NCBI GenBank assembly: GCA_026770025.1
Contig: JAMXDE010000011.1
Coordinates: forward strand, 2,108,001-2,172,000
DNA: 64,000 nt
Direction: 5' to 3'
DNA from: Craspedostauros australis
Lineage: Eukaryota; Bacillariophyta; Bacillariophyceae; Mastogloiales; Achnanthaceae
Under the pieces are notes generated by a model, which saw nothing but the letters and a program-made list of their open reading frames with translations, searched no databases and was not told where the DNA came from. Positions 53,845-64,000 of this stretch are shown one piece after another (within the stretch, counting starts at the first letter, position 1; each line of letters begins with the position of its first letter). Position numbers and translations under genes: made by a program.

Positions 53845-56535
53845 TCACTTCCTTCCACTGCTGCTACGCCGGTGCATGCTGCCATTGCCAACGCCGCTGC
53901 CACTCACACCACCGGCACCATTTGCGGTGCCACCCATGGTGCTCATCTTCTTGCTCTTGCCCGCCGTGGTGGCGAGCAGGGTCACGCAGGGCGTGGCGGA
54001 GCACTTGGACGTGCCTTCGCACTTGCACGAATGACCAAGCTTGCGGAGCTTCTTCGCCGCCTTCGCCAGGTGCGGGTGATCACGATCGTACCCGTGCTCC
54101 GTGAAGATCCTGGCGGCCTCGAGGAAGGCATCGTACGCTCTTGGCTTGTTGCGGATGGCCTCGAAGACCAGGCCCGTGTTGTACAGAACCTCCGCGAAGT
54201 CGATGCCGACCTCCGTGCCACGCTTCTCGTAGATCGTCAGCGCCTCCATGAAGTAGTTCAGGGCCCGGTTGTAGTTCTTGATGTCGAACTCGGCGACCCC
54301 GAGATGGTTCAGCGTCTGCGCGATGAGCGGGTACTCCGGCTGTCCCAGCTTGCGACGCACCGCGATCTCCTGCTTGAAGGTCTTGATGGCGTCGTTCATG
54401 TTGTTGTTGGCACGGTGGATGATGGCCAGCTCGTGCATCACCTCCGCGATCATCTCCACATCATGCATGTCCTTGCCTTCGCCCACGTAGATGTTGAGGG
54501 CCTGCTTCATGCACTTCAACGCCTTCTCCTGCTGGCAGCTCTCGCGCAGCGACACGCCGAGGTGGAAGTAGGTGTCGGCCACGGTGGGGTGGGAGTCACC
54601 CAGCGCACGTTTGCGACCACGCAGCACACCAAGGTAGGCGATGGCGGCCTTCTTGAACTGTCCCGTGGCCTGGTAGATCAGAGCTATTCGTTCCAGGGTC
54701 AGGATGGCCTTCTCGCCGGACTCGCCGCTGATGTCGGCGTAGATCTTGTACGCCTTCTTCAGGTTCTTCATCGCCTTGCCATACTGTTCCGCGCACTCGT
54801 AGCACGTCGCCAGCTCGCACAGACTGGCGGCCACCTCCTTGCTGGCCACGCCCAGCGTCGCCGCCTTCAGCTTCACCACTTCTTCCAGGATCGCTGATGC
54901 CTTCGTGAAGTCGCCGATCGTGACGTAGAGGGATGCGATGGAGTCCACCGTGGTGGACACGCTGGGGTGCGAGTCGCCCAGGATGTCACGGTACGTCTTC
55001 AACGCTCGTTTCAGGGTCTTGATGGCAAGCTCGTACTTGCCCTTCTTCTTCAGGATGGCGGCGATCTTCGCCATGACGTCTGACACCGAAGGATCCTTGT
55101 CGCCCTTCATGGCCTTCGTCATGCACATGATGCCGTGCAGACAACCGATGGCCGCGTCGTACTCGGTGGCGTTCTCGTAGACCTGCGCAAGTCGCATCTT
55201 CGCATCCAGAGTGGATTGGTGATCATCGCCAAGCTTGATGCTGTAGACCGAGATGGCGTCCATGTGCAACTTTGTTGCCTGCTTGTACTCGCTGTTCTCG
55301 TCGTACAGATCACCCAGCGCGGCTGTGATGTTGGCGCACTTGACGTGCCACCTACCATGCTTCTCGATGGTCTGACGCAGTTCTGTGACCAGCATCTGAC
55401 GTCTGGTCTCCAGCACATTCTCCTCGTCCGTGAGCTCGCCAGACTGATTCTGGGATCTTCCCGAGATCTTGGGGAACATCTTGCGACGCAGGAAGGGGAC
55501 CGTCTTGGTGTCGTCCTTTCCTTGACGTTCCGATTTCAGGTTGCTGATCTTCTTCTCCACCACGGACTCCACTGTCTCCGCTTTCTTGTTCCCACCGCCG
55601 TCGCCTCCACCACGCTGCTTCCGGCCGTTGCCAAACGTCTTCCGGCTGCTGCTGCTCAGGGTCACCAGGTCCTTCTGATTGTCTGTGTGCAAGGAGACAT
55701 TGTCGAGTGATCCCACTGATCCGTCTTCGCCTGGGAGGATCGTCCCAGGTACAGACGGCAGCGACTTCAAGTCATCTCCCAAGCCCTTGCCCAACGAGGA
55801 GACGTCCTCGCTGTCGACAGAGTCGTCGTCGCCTTGGAACCTGGCCTCGTCATCGCCGTTTGCGTTGCCGTTCGTCACCATCATGTCGGTAGTCGTGTCG
55901 TTGACTCCGCTGACATTGTGGACGCCTGTGTTGTTTGCTGCTGACCTCGCGGATGTGCTCGTGGAGATGAGGATTCCGGATGAATCGCGGGGAGCGGTCC
56001 CGCAGATGTTGAAACCCTGGGCGCCGCCCTCTTCGCCACTAGATGCGTTGGCGGAGCTGAGGGGACCGCAGTTTCCGTCCGCGACACTCAGCATGCTGAG
56101 CATGCCAGAGTACCACGCATCAGCTTCCATCCCTTCACCCGTTGGACATGTGATGGATTCGGTGTTCAACTCCCGCTGGCCTCCTCCATCGCGCCCTCCA
56201 TCTGCGCCGTTCGCGATGGATTGATGTTCGTTGCGCTGTTCCGCATTCTGTTCTCGGTCCTCCGTAGTTGCTTCGCTCTCTCGTTGCAGTTGCGGTTGCG
56301 GTTGCGGCTGGGTTTGCAATTGCTGCTGTGCTTTCTGAGGTTGCTGCTTCACCTGCTTCTGGGGTTGCTGTGCCACCTTGCCGCTGCTCTTGGTCTGCGT
56401 GTCCTGCTTGGCAGAGGATGACCAAGAAGACGGCATGAGCTTCCGTCGCGGCAGCCTCGGCTTGCTCTTCGTCAGCGGCACCGTTGCGTACGTAGACTGC
56501 TGCGCTGAGGCATCCTCCGCTTTCGTTCCCGCCAT
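53845..56535 (-). CDS. TPR (kinesin light chain-like) repeat protein
   Basis: 896 residues from ATG 56535 (MAGTKAEDASAQQ; context cacgATGG), which is preferred to the first in-frame Met 53 codons upstream because the intervening sequence is leader-like. Residues 1-400 are Gln/Ser/Gly/Asp-rich and disordered. From about 400, at least ten 42-residue TPRs of kinesin light chain type follow (for example LGDDHQSTLDAKMRLAQVYE, LGDSHPSVSTTVDSIASLYV, LGDSHPTVADTYFHLGVSL). The Cys-rich tail is HSCKCEGTSKCSATPC. Many diatoms have large families of such proteins. A protein-interaction scaffold is inferred; linkage to kinesin is not shown. The stop is TGA, followed in frame by TAA 18 codons on. Confidence 0.82.
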   Translation of the reverse strand: MAGTKAEDASAQQSTYATVPLTKSKPRLPRRKLMPSSWSSSAKQDTQTKSSGKVAQQPQKQVKQQPQKAQQQLQTQPQPQPQLQRESEATTEDREQNAEQRNEHQSIANGADGGRDGGGQRELNTESITCPTGEGMEADAWYSGMLSMLSVADGNCGPLSSANASSGEEGGAQGFNICGTAPRDSSGILISTSTSARSAANNTGVHNVSGVNDTTTDMMVTNGNANGDDEARFQGDDDSVDSEDVSSLGKGLGDDLKSLPSVPGTILPGEDGSVGSLDNVSLHTDNQKDLVTLSSSSRKTFGNGRKQRGGGDGGGNKKAETVESVVEKKISNLKSERQGKDDTKTVPFLRRKMFPKISGRSQNQSGELTDEENVLETRRQMLVTELRQTIEKHGRWHVKCANITAALGDLYDENSEYKQATKLHMDAISVYSIKLGDDHQSTLDAKMRLAQVYENATEYDAAIGCLHGIMCMTKAMKGDKDPSVSDVMAKIAAILKKKGKYELAIKTLKRALKTYRDILGDSHPSVSTTVDSIASLYVTIGDFTKASAILEEVVKLKAATLGVASKEVAASLCELATCYECAEQYGKAMKNLKKAYKIYADISGESGEKAILTLERIALIYQATGQFKKAAIAYLGVLRGRKRALGDSHPTVADTYFHLGVSLRESCQQEKALKCMKQALNIYVGEGKDMHDVEMIAEVMHELAIIHRANNNMNDAIKTFKQEIAVRRKLGQPEYPLIAQTLNHLGVAEFDIKNYNRALNYFMEALTIYEKRGTEVGIDFAEVLYNTGLVFEAIRNKPRAYDAFLEAARIFTEHGYDRDHPHLAKAAKKLRKLGHSCKCEGTSKCSATPCVTLLATTAGKSKKMSTMGGTANGAGGVSGSGVGNGSMHRRSSSGRK

Positions 56536-57297
56536 CGTGATTCTTCGTCTTCCTGTTGCACTTCTTGTTCCACTTCTGTTGTCGATCGTCGATGGACACA
56601 CAAGTATATAGTCGTTGTATGTAGGCGTGTGAATGGGCGACGAGGCGTTCCGTATTGATGGCAACGCAAAGGAGTGTACGAATAAGTATCGCAAGTGGTT
56701 CGATGCGCTGTTGTCGCAATTGTCGGTGCTGTTGCTCCTTCAACCAACGGCACCGTTACGAAGTGCTCTGCTCTCCTCCACTTTGCTCTGCTCTGGTAGG
56801 AATACCGGAACCGCAATGCTCTGTCACGACGATGCAGATACTGTCCAACTTCTCTGCCCTGTCCGTGTCGAGCTGTTCCTTTTGTTCCAACCACGACAAC
56901 AACCAAAACAACAAGAGGTTACAGGCACGGCACCGTCATGAGTATGGTTCATGCGGTTGCGCAAGTATGGCATCGCGAGGTTGGCGTTGTGTGATGTTGG
57001 CGGCAGATGCGGTGTCAACTTGTGAGCGTTGAGAAAATAATATATGTATTCATTCATGAGTGTTTCGAGTACAGTACGCCAATGTATTGGATGGCCCGCT
57101 TGGAAGATGCTCGCTGAATCCTGATGTTGGAATCGGCTGGTTCATGTGAGTGTTATTTGACGTTATTTTGTTCTCCACGCTTCTCCGCTCACTTTTTCGC
57201 TGGACGTGAACAATTCGGCAAGTCCGAGCCGTGCGTGTGGCGGTCGGAACATTGTTCGTTTGCTTCAACATCCACATAGTTATGTTGCAGCCTCTCG

Positions 57298-57341
<44 letters not shown>
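57298..57341. repeat. (CT)n(TA)n(AG)n perfect 44-bp palindrome
   Basis: A CT run, an 18-bp TA run and an AG run form a perfect inverted repeat centred near 57319. The AG run continues to 57346. Confidence 0.95.
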
Positions 57342-57346
<5 letters not shown>

Positions 57347-59190
57347 CATGTATGGATATGCTCTGCCTGGAGAGTGTTCTACTTACCCTCCCCTGTAGTG
57401 GCTTGCACTGCTCTGTGCCGAACTCTCCTATTCTTTTCCAGCCAATTCAACCATCGTGGAGTACTGTGTTCTGCGAATGTGGTGATCATGCAACTTCAAC
57501 ATGTTCTTGTGCATACAATCGACGTCTCGAAATTCAAGTCCAGTGGAGTAATCTACTATGTATGCTTCATTTCCAGTCTCTTGCGCTAGTCAGATATGGC
57601 ATCATCAATAACAACACCGGTACTTCTGCATCCTTGCCACTGCTTTGCGGGGAGAGGAGTGTGCCTGAAAAGTTTGGTGATCTTGCCCCCTCCCCTGCCT
57701 TAATCTTCGGACCTCTGTTCACCTGGAGACAATCTGCTAAGGGACTTACGAGATGCTGATGTAGCACTCCTTTTATCGCAATGCGCAAGAGTCCCATTCC
57801 TATTGGATGGAGGCTGCCCCTAAACTTGCAACACCATTGGAGAGGAGGAATGTTGTGTAGAGAAGAGGATTGTACTAGAGTGCGACGTGACTGGTCGAAC
57901 TTTGCAAGGATGTTCGCTATGAGCGTCCACAAGCGGAGCAAACATCGAGTGACAACTTGTTGCTGGCAATAGAGAACAACACTACACTGACAGCGATCGG
58001 GCCAAACCTATGGTGGCAGCCAACCCATCCTGCCCAATCTATCCTCCCAGCCAGAAGACACATTGATCCAACTTGCACCGTCCGATTGATGCAGATCATC
58101 CAATGCCGATACGTCGTCCGATCTAAGCACGGTGCCGCACAAGAACATATATATAATAACATGATGTTCTGCGGCGTTTTCGTACACATTCTATTGTCGC
58201 AGGGTAGAGCACTCCATCTCCTCGTCTCCAGAGACCAGTGGAGTGCGATACTCGAAATGTAGATGCTCTATTAGAGCAGAGCAGTGGACTCTCTCTCTCT
58301 CTCTCCACATAGAGAGCACTCCAATGAGCCGCCCTCTGCGTGGCAGATTGATGAGGGGTGCTCGCACAGCGCATGCACTTGCGACCAAATCCTCATGGTG
58401 CACCATCTGCTCGACAAAGTCCCGATGTTGGATTGTATTGTGCACGCCATGCGAAGAGAACACGCAGTTGCATCATCCAGTCGCTTCACTTCGCTCCGCT
58501 CAGGTAATACGGTAATACGGTAATACGCGGAGTGAACGAGCGAATTCTTCGCCATCTCGCCGTGCGATCGCCTTCGTCTTGATCGTCGCAAAGCGACACT
58601 GGCGCGACACACACGATCGAGATTCTTGGGGGCAGCTGCGTTCCAAGACACGATCACCATTGTGTTCAGAGTTGGCATGGTCGTGCTCAACGCACGTCTT
58701 GGCATTCGCCAATCTCCAACTCTTCTAAATAGAAGTAGATAATTGTATTAATGCATGAATACAATTAATAATCAGTATGGACTCTGAGGGAGGTGCTCTG
58801 TGAACGGCGGACTCGCCGCATCGCTCACATCTTCACCTATTGCCATGGCGCAACGAAAACTTCAGAGGTGCTCTCAACACACGATAAGGTTTTTGGTTGA
58901 TTGCGCACGGAGGGTGGATCACTGCACTGTTGGAGTACTCCACTCTGTGAACACATCGTTGATTTGGCAGTGCTCGTCGATGCCAGAAACGAGACAACGA
59001 ATAAAAAGAAGCCGTCGCCAGATTCTTCGCGAGGACATCCTCGTCGCCATCAACAATCGACTTTGGCAGCATCGCCTTCTTCACAACTTGCTTCCCAGTG
59101 ATTGGTTTGGCACAACAACAAATCACCCGCACGCTGGGCGTCTCTCCTCACCCACCTTGTGAGTGGATTCTTCCAATTGCTCATTGTCCA

Positions 59191-59250
59191 CATCATCGAT
59201 TGAACCATCATCGATTGAACCATCATCGATTGAACCATCATCGATTGAAC
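59191..59250. repeat. Four tandem copies of CATCATCGATTGAAC
   Basis: Four perfect 15-bp copies ending 158 bp before the start of the C2HC-repeat gene, then a partial CATCATCATCAAC run. Each unit contains the palindrome ATCGAT. Confidence 0.97.
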
Positions 59251-59408
59251 CATCATCATCAACATCATCAAGCAACCAAACAAAGAAAGCAACGACAAAG
59301 CAACAAGCGCAACAATCCAGCGAGTTACTCCGACGTCGCAGCTGACCGAACCGCTCCGGCACTGCTGACTTTTCTCGGTGACAAACAGCAGAAGACATAG
59401 TCGCAGGA

Positions 59409-62400
59409 ATGACGACGACGACAATGGAAGGCATCACAGCAGCCGCACCAGCTCCGACCCAAGCGCCGAAACCACCGCCGACCATGACGGCGGCCGCGGG
59501 AGGGCATGGCAACGTCAGTCCCGGCGAAGGCATGAACGCAAACCAACAGGCCTCGCCAACAACAGCGCCCGCACAGCAAGCGGAAGGGGAGACGTTCCAA
59601 TCGCCCAAGCATTCACCGCAGATGCATGGATATCACCACCCATACGGCAGCGCGTTGGGTATGGGAATGGCACTTTCGTACCGCGACAGTGGCGAGCAGA
59701 TGTCCCCGCATGTCATGAAGAATGCCACGCACATGCCGCACCCTACGGCAGCATACCGAGGACCAAGACATCCTGCAGCGGGAGGATACGGCTTGAAGCC
59801 AACCAGGCCGCCTACTCTGCCACAATCACAACTTCAGGCACCTCCGCAGACACAAACACTTGCGCCGCCGCCACAGCCACATCACAACCAAGCACCTGAG
59901 ATGCCGTATGCCAATCGTCCACCAACTATCACGGGCGGCCTTGGAAGAGAGGGTCATAACGAATACCCTCCAGAGGCATTCAACAGCAACATCAACAATG
60001 ACCCCGCCATGGGAGGCGGCGGGCACCACCTCCGAGGAAAACAGGGCGGAACCCAGGGCTACCACCAGTACTCTTCTTCTACCTCTTCTGCTTCTCCTAG
60101 GTATCCATCGTCGCCACAGCCACCACATCGTCCCGTTGCGCATCACCCACCTTACAGCCAGCATGATCAATACGGTGGCCAGTTCAGGCAACAGCTTCTT
60201 CCTCAGCAATCGTACGCACCCAACGATCGCCGTCCACCCTACGCGCACGAGCGACAATCACATCTTGGCAATCCCCATTACGCACGTCCACCACCAAAAT
60301 ACACTTACCCCCATATGAACGGTCATTCCCTCGGGCATCCCCACAACCGCCATGATGCCCACCAGCATCACGGCAAAGCCAGCACCGAGATTCCAAGCCA
60401 GCGCAGACTTCACGGGAGGCCTCAACTTCCCATCCAATCAGTCGTCACATCATCCTTCAGCATGGATGAGGAGAGGGATTGCCGAGGAGCCTCGTCGGAT
60501 CCACGCAGTGGGGGCCGCAGAGAGGACATGAAATTCCCCCCACGCCCACGAGACCAGCCGGCGGAGCCGAATCATGCAACTGCAACCACATCACCTGCGC
60601 CCGCGCCCGCACCAGAAGCGGCACTAGGAGTGTCACAACCAGCCACCTCAGCCGAAGCAGCATCCACGCAATCTCCAACAACCACTGGTAAACCGACGGG
60701 AAACAACGTTGCTGCCCAGCAACCGCAAACGCAAACGCCGTCACCACCACCGCCACGGACAACAGCCGCAGGAGCGCAACCAGGAGAGACAGCGGGCACC
60801 GCCCAGCACACACTCTCACCTTCCATCCCGCAGCAGATTCAGCAGAAGCAGTACCAACAGCAAACGCCGCCAGCGCTAGGACAGCAGGTGCAGTACCATC
60901 CACATGGGATGCCACCTCAGCCTCCTGCGCAAGCACCTGTCAATTCGTATCTCCAGCAACAGCAGCAACAGCAGCAGTACCCTCACACCGCCCGTGAGCT
61001 GCCATCGATCAGCGAGCATGCCCCGACGACAACCGCCGATCCACGCATCACCCAGCAGAACCCGACTGCTGGGCCTGATAGGGTCCCGCCGAGTCCAAGG
61101 GTTTTGCACGATCGCATGCAGTTCCACCGGACCATGTCAACCTCCTCCTCATCGACTGCATCAAAGCCGCTCAAGCGAAGTTTCTGGCATCACTCGAGGC
61201 CCGACGACGAGTACCAACCAGGCATCCCATCCGAGTTCATCCCACCAAAGCGAACCAAGGTCGGTCGACCCAGCCAGATGCGCGGCATGGCCGGCCCAAA
61301 CATGGAACATAATCTCGCAAGCCGCTCTTCCAATCGTGATGGATTGAGGGGCGGCAATGGTGGTGTTGGTGGCATGCCCCCGCGCCATCACATGCACGCT
61401 CCTCCTCAACAACAGCAGCAGCAGCAACAGAGCTTTTTGCATCGTCACATGTCCATGTCCACTGAGACTGCTCCGGTCGCCGCCGCCGCTTCTGAAAATG
61501 GACAGTACGCCCACTTCCACAGGAGAACGTACAGCGACAGCTGGGACAAGCAGCATCACTCACCACCATCGTTCAGGGAGACGAACTACACGGTCTGGCC
61601 AGAGTCGCCGTCCATCACGTCCCCATCGTCGCGCTTCGTGTCGCCGGAAAGTGGCATGGCGGGTTGGAATGGCTCTCGGTCGAACTCCTGGAATCCCCAT
61701 TCTCCTAGTGATTACCCCTGGAACTCACAGCATCTCCCCTCCTGGTACGAGTCACGCGACGATGCCGAGATGCGTCGACAAGGCACCTTCGATTCTGTCG
61801 AGTACGGCTTCAACCCTGCGAATGCTAACCAACAACACTTCCAACGCTCACCGTTCCCATCCATGCCGCATCAAAAGGACTTTGGCTTGGGTGGCGGTGG
61901 TCCGCACGCCAGCATGCCGTCCCCGCCGCATCCCTTCCGAGGTTTGGCTCCGGTGAACGGTTCCAGACTTCCACCGCAAGGCAGTCAGTCAATGGCGCAT
62001 CAACAGGGATCGAATCCTGCAGCGCCGGGCATCAAGGCCATCCCGACAGAGAAGTACAGGCTTCTTGCGCTGCCAGAAGACCGCATCTCTCTCAGCGAAA
62101 CGCTCTGCTTGGTTCGAGAGAACATCGAGGTGTTCACAGCCACCACGAAAGACGTGGAGGCACCTGCACCAGGTCGGAAGCATCCCGTCCAGGTGGGTCA
62201 GGTTGGGTTACGCTGCGTCCATTGCCGACACACGACGAAGGCAAGCGAACGCGTCAAGCGTGCGGTGTGTTACCCATCCTCCATCCGCAGGATCTACAGG
62301 ACAGTCATCGACATGAAGCTGGACCATCTGCCACGGTGCAAGTTCGTCCCCGACAGTCTCAAGGATACCCTGCAGGCCATGAGAGCGAACACCACGCGCA

Positions 62401-64000
62401 GCACGGGCACCACGATGCAGTATTTCATCCGAGCCGCCAACAGCATCGGCATGGTGGATTGCAAGACCGGTGTCCGCATGGTGGATGGAAGCATCGGCAA
62501 CGCTTCCGAAATCAACAGCACGAGCACCAGCGTCTTCAAACCCGTCAGAGTGATCTCCAAGGTGAGCGTCCAGGAGCAGCCGGTTGCCGGGGCATCGCCA
62601 GGTGCTGCAGGTGCGGGCGCCAACACCCGAACACTTTCCGTGACCAACAGCCCAGGAAGCAGCGGCAGCACCAGCACCAGCGGCCGAGCAAAAAACCGTG
62701 CAGGAAGCACATCCGACATGGCGCTGGTCCGCAACGCGTCCATGGCCTCCACCGGCATTGACTCACTATCACCAGGCGCCACCAAGGACACTGGAGCCAA
62801 GGCTGGCACGGGAACCGACAGCGACAGCGAAGGCAACATACCACAAGAGATGTTCATGGGCAAAGCCAGCCTATCCCAACCCGAAGACAAGCAGTCGCTG
62901 AGCCCGCTGCGTTGCTTCCTGCGTCAGCAGGTGTGCGCCTTCACGGCAACCGAAGAAGACATCGCCGTCCGAACTCCAACCAGCTTCTCCGTCACCGTCG
63001 GCCAGGTCGGCATCGCCTGCGTCCACTGCCTCAACCTTCCGCCCAAGCAGCGGACCAACCGCGCCGTGTGCTTCCCATTCTCCGTCACGCGCATCTACCA
63101 GTCAGTCGCCGACATCCAGCGATTCCACATGCACGAGTGCAAGCAAACCCCGCCCGAGGTGAGGGCAAGATTCATCCAGCTGCAGGAGGCCAGCTCCAAG
63201 GGTTCAAAGGGTCTGGCAACTCGTCAGTACTGGATCACCTCCGCCAAGAAGATCGGCCTGGTCGACACACCCACCGGCATCCGGTTCAACCGCGATCCGG
63301 AGCAACCGGAGGCCAAGCCGTTCTCGCTGGACATCCTCGCGCAGGTGGCATCCAAAGTCAAGACGACGAACAAGCCTTTGGTGATGCCAGAGGACAAGCC
63401 GCGCATCGCCGAGTTCCTCTACGTCGTCATGGCGCAGTTGCAACCGTGCCGTTTCACGGAGGCGGACAGGAACAAGCGTCGCTTGAAGGACGTCGGCTGC
63501 ATCGGCGTCGAATGCAAGCACTGCGCCGGCACGGTGGATGGACGCAAGTTCTTCTGGTCCAGCGTCAGCGCCGTCGAATCCAACTTCGTCTCCGTCCACA
63601 CCCACATGATCGAGTGCAAGGCGGCTCCACCGGAGCTCAAGGACCAACTGACGAGATTGAAGAAACTCCGCAAGCAACAAACGGCAGCGTTGAAGACAGG
63701 ATCTCAGAAGGCCTTCTTCACAAACGTGTGGAATCGATTGCATCAGGAAACCACGACAGTTCCCAAGCAGGAAGACAAGCACAATGAAGACAAGAAGGAC
63801 AAGGAGGAAACTGGTGATGGTGGTGGTCGTCCGGACAGCGTCAAGAAGAAGGAGGCTGCTGATGTGACACCAATCACAGCAACCTCCTCCTCCAACAAAA
63901 ACGAAAGCGAAAGCGAGGTGAACAACAGCAGCACCGACAAGGACAACACGATGATAGAGGTGTCCAAAACGCCATCTTCCGACGTGGAAATGAACTCCGC
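59409..64000 (+). CDS. Large protein with three C2HC zinc-finger-like repeats (3' partial)
   Basis: Open without a stop from ATG 59409 to the window edge (1530 codons visible). Residues 1-850 are Pro/Gln/His/Ser-rich disordered sequence. Three related modules follow. Module 1 has C936 and C939 (VGLRCVHC, then AVCYPSSIRRIYRTV and DHLPRC). Module 2 has C1204 and C1207 (VGIACVHC, AVCFPFSVTRIYQSV, FHMHEC). Module 3 has C1369 and C1372 (VGVECKHC-like: IGVECKHC, KFFWSSVSAV, HMIEC). The common pattern is C-x2-C-x(26-33)-H-x3-C. Modules 1 and 2 are followed by a matching tail (YFIRAANSIGMVD; YWITSAKKIGLVDT). Similar GQVGIRCxxC segments are, to my knowledge, widespread in diatom proteins without a described function. 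A zinc-stabilised DNA- or protein-binding role is inferred. The C-terminal tail is Lys/Glu/Ser-rich. Confidence 0.85.
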   Translation, partial: MTTTTMEGITAAAPAPTQAPKPPPTMTAAAGGHGNVSPGEGMNANQQASPTTAPAQQAEGETFQSPKHSPQMHGYHHPYGSALGMGMALSYRDSGEQMSPHVMKNATHMPHPTAAYRGPRHPAAGGYGLKPTRPPTLPQSQLQAPPQTQTLAPPPQPHHNQAPEMPYANRPPTITGGLGREGHNEYPPEAFNSNINNDPAMGGGGHHLRGKQGGTQGYHQYSSSTSSASPRYPSSPQPPHRPVAHHPPYSQHDQYGGQFRQQLLPQQSYAPNDRRPPYAHERQSHLGNPHYARPPPKYTYPHMNGHSLGHPHNRHDAHQHHGKASTEIPSQRRLHGRPQLPIQSVVTSSFSMDEERDCRGASSDPRSGGRREDMKFPPRPRDQPAEPNHATATTSPAPAPAPEAALGVSQPATSAEAASTQSPTTTGKPTGNNVAAQQPQTQTPSPPPPRTTAAGAQPGETAGTAQHTLSPSIPQQIQQKQYQQQTPPALGQQVQYHPHGMPPQPPAQAPVNSYLQQQQQQQQYPHTARELPSISEHAPTTTADPRITQQNPTAGPDRVPPSPRVLHDRMQFHRTMSTSSSSTASKPLKRSFWHHSRPDDEYQPGIPSEFIPPKRTKVGRPSQMRGMAGPNMEHNLASRSSNRDGLRGGNGGVGGMPPRHHMHAPPQQQQQQQQSFLHRHMSMSTETAPVAAAASENGQYAHFHRRTYSDSWDKQHHSPPSFRETNYTVWPESPSITSPSSRFVSPESGMAGWNGSRSNSWNPHSPSDYPWNSQHLPSWYESRDDAEMRRQGTFDSVEYGFNPANANQQHFQRSPFPSMPHQKDFGLGGGGPHASMPSPPHPFRGLAPVNGSRLPPQGSQSMAHQQGSNPAAPGIKAIPTEKYRLLALPEDRISLSETLCLVRENIEVFTATTKDVEAPAPGRKHPVQVGQVGLRCVHCRHTTKASERVKRAVCYPSSIRRIYRTVIDMKLDHLPRCKFVPDSLKDTLQAMRANTTRSTGTTMQYFIRAANSIGMVDCKTGVRMVDGSIGNASEINSTSTSVFKPVRVISKVSVQEQPVAGASPGAAGAGANTRTLSVTNSPGSSGSTSTSGRAKNRAGSTSDMALVRNASMASTGIDSLSPGATKDTGAKAGTGTDSDSEGNIPQEMFMGKASLSQPEDKQSLSPLRCFLRQQVCAFTATEEDIAVRTPTSFSVTVGQVGIACVHCLNLPPKQRTNRAVCFPFSVTRIYQSVADIQRFHMHECKQTPPEVRARFIQLQEASSKGSKGLATRQYWITSAKKIGLVDTPTGIRFNRDPEQPEAKPFSLDILAQVASKVKTTNKPLVMPEDKPRIAEFLYVVMAQLQPCRFTEADRNKRRLKDVGCIGVECKHCAGTVDGRKFFWSSVSAVESNFVSVHTHMIECKAAPPELKDQLTRLKKLRKQQTAALKTGSQKAFFTNVWNRLHQETTTVPKQEDKHNEDKKDKEETGDGGGRPDSVKKKEAADVTPITATSSSNKNESESEVNNSSTDKDNTMIEVSKTPSSDVEMNS

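Larger units (their letters stand above)
56536..59408. other. Gene-poor divergent region, 2.9 kb
   Basis: Between the TPR gene start and the C2HC-repeat gene start. It contains a 44-bp (CT)(TA)(AG) palindrome at 57298-57341, inverted GCACTCCA/TGGAGTGC words near 58206-58250, three GTAATACG copies near 58504-58527 and four 15-bp repeats at 59191-59250. ORFs on both strands are short and motif-free. A GTGAGT near 59159 could be the donor of a 5' UTR intron of the next gene. Confidence 0.5.

Noticed and set aside
53872-54897. 341-codon plus-strand ORF
   Set aside because: Antisense to the TPR repeats, which keep the opposite frame open by codon bias.
62912-63787. 291-codon plus-strand ORF and the minus-strand ORFs 62890-62294 and 63782-63204
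   Set aside because: They overlap the C2HC-repeat coding frame, which contains the conserved Cys/His motifs and runs without a stop from 59409.

Overview
The window is nuclear DNA of a photosynthetic stramenopile with a secondary red plastid, most likely a diatom. The evidence is: GT-AG introns of 139-425 bp; stramenopile-style plastid targeting leaders (hydrophobic signal, then TSAF|VP or ADAF|SG) on a NusG-like protein and a lipoyl synthase; PTxxPT/Cys-rich secreted protein sequence of the kind common in diatoms; and a diatom-type mariner transposase. Genes are dense, mostly single-copy housekeeping genes on both strands. Exon joins were inferred by eye from splice sites and reading frame; every multi-exon CDS listed sums to a whole number of codons.

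Layout. Positions 1-72 hold the start of an unknown minus-strand gene. Positions 152-9793 are flanked by 50-bp terminal inverted repeats (49/50 identical, 48 bp perfect) bordered by TA dinucleotides. I interpret this as one 9.6-kb mariner-like element. It carries an 848-residue transposase (2407-4953), a decayed PT/Cys-rich gene (9039-6318, minus) and three pentanucleotide arrays. It sits between the divergent starts of the left-edge gene and RFC5.

From 10 to 32 kb come RFC5 (clamp-loader subunit), GOT1 (Golgi transport), a STAND-type ATPase with a helical C-terminus, a D-glutamate cyclase-like protein, a plastid NusG/KOW/SAP protein, a secreted Cys-containing protein and mitochondrial LETM1 with EF hands. 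From 32 to 48 kb come a 2526-residue protein with 20 IQ motifs, adenosine deaminase, plastid lipoyl synthase and a C2H2/ankyrin protein. From 48 to 53 kb three small-subunit ribosomal protein genes (uS15, eS4, eS19) are clustered; the eS4 start codon is split by an intron. They are followed by a TPR protein (53.8-56.5 kb) and a gene-poor 2.9-kb stretch. At the right edge an uninterrupted frame of more than 1530 codons (59409 to beyond 64000) encodes a protein with three C-x2-C...H-x3-C repeats, a candidate undescribed zinc-binding module.

The most novel items are the large cargo-bearing mariner element, the all-TGA interruptions in its cargo gene, the triple C2HC repeat protein, the NusG-SAP fusion and the split initiator codon of eS4.
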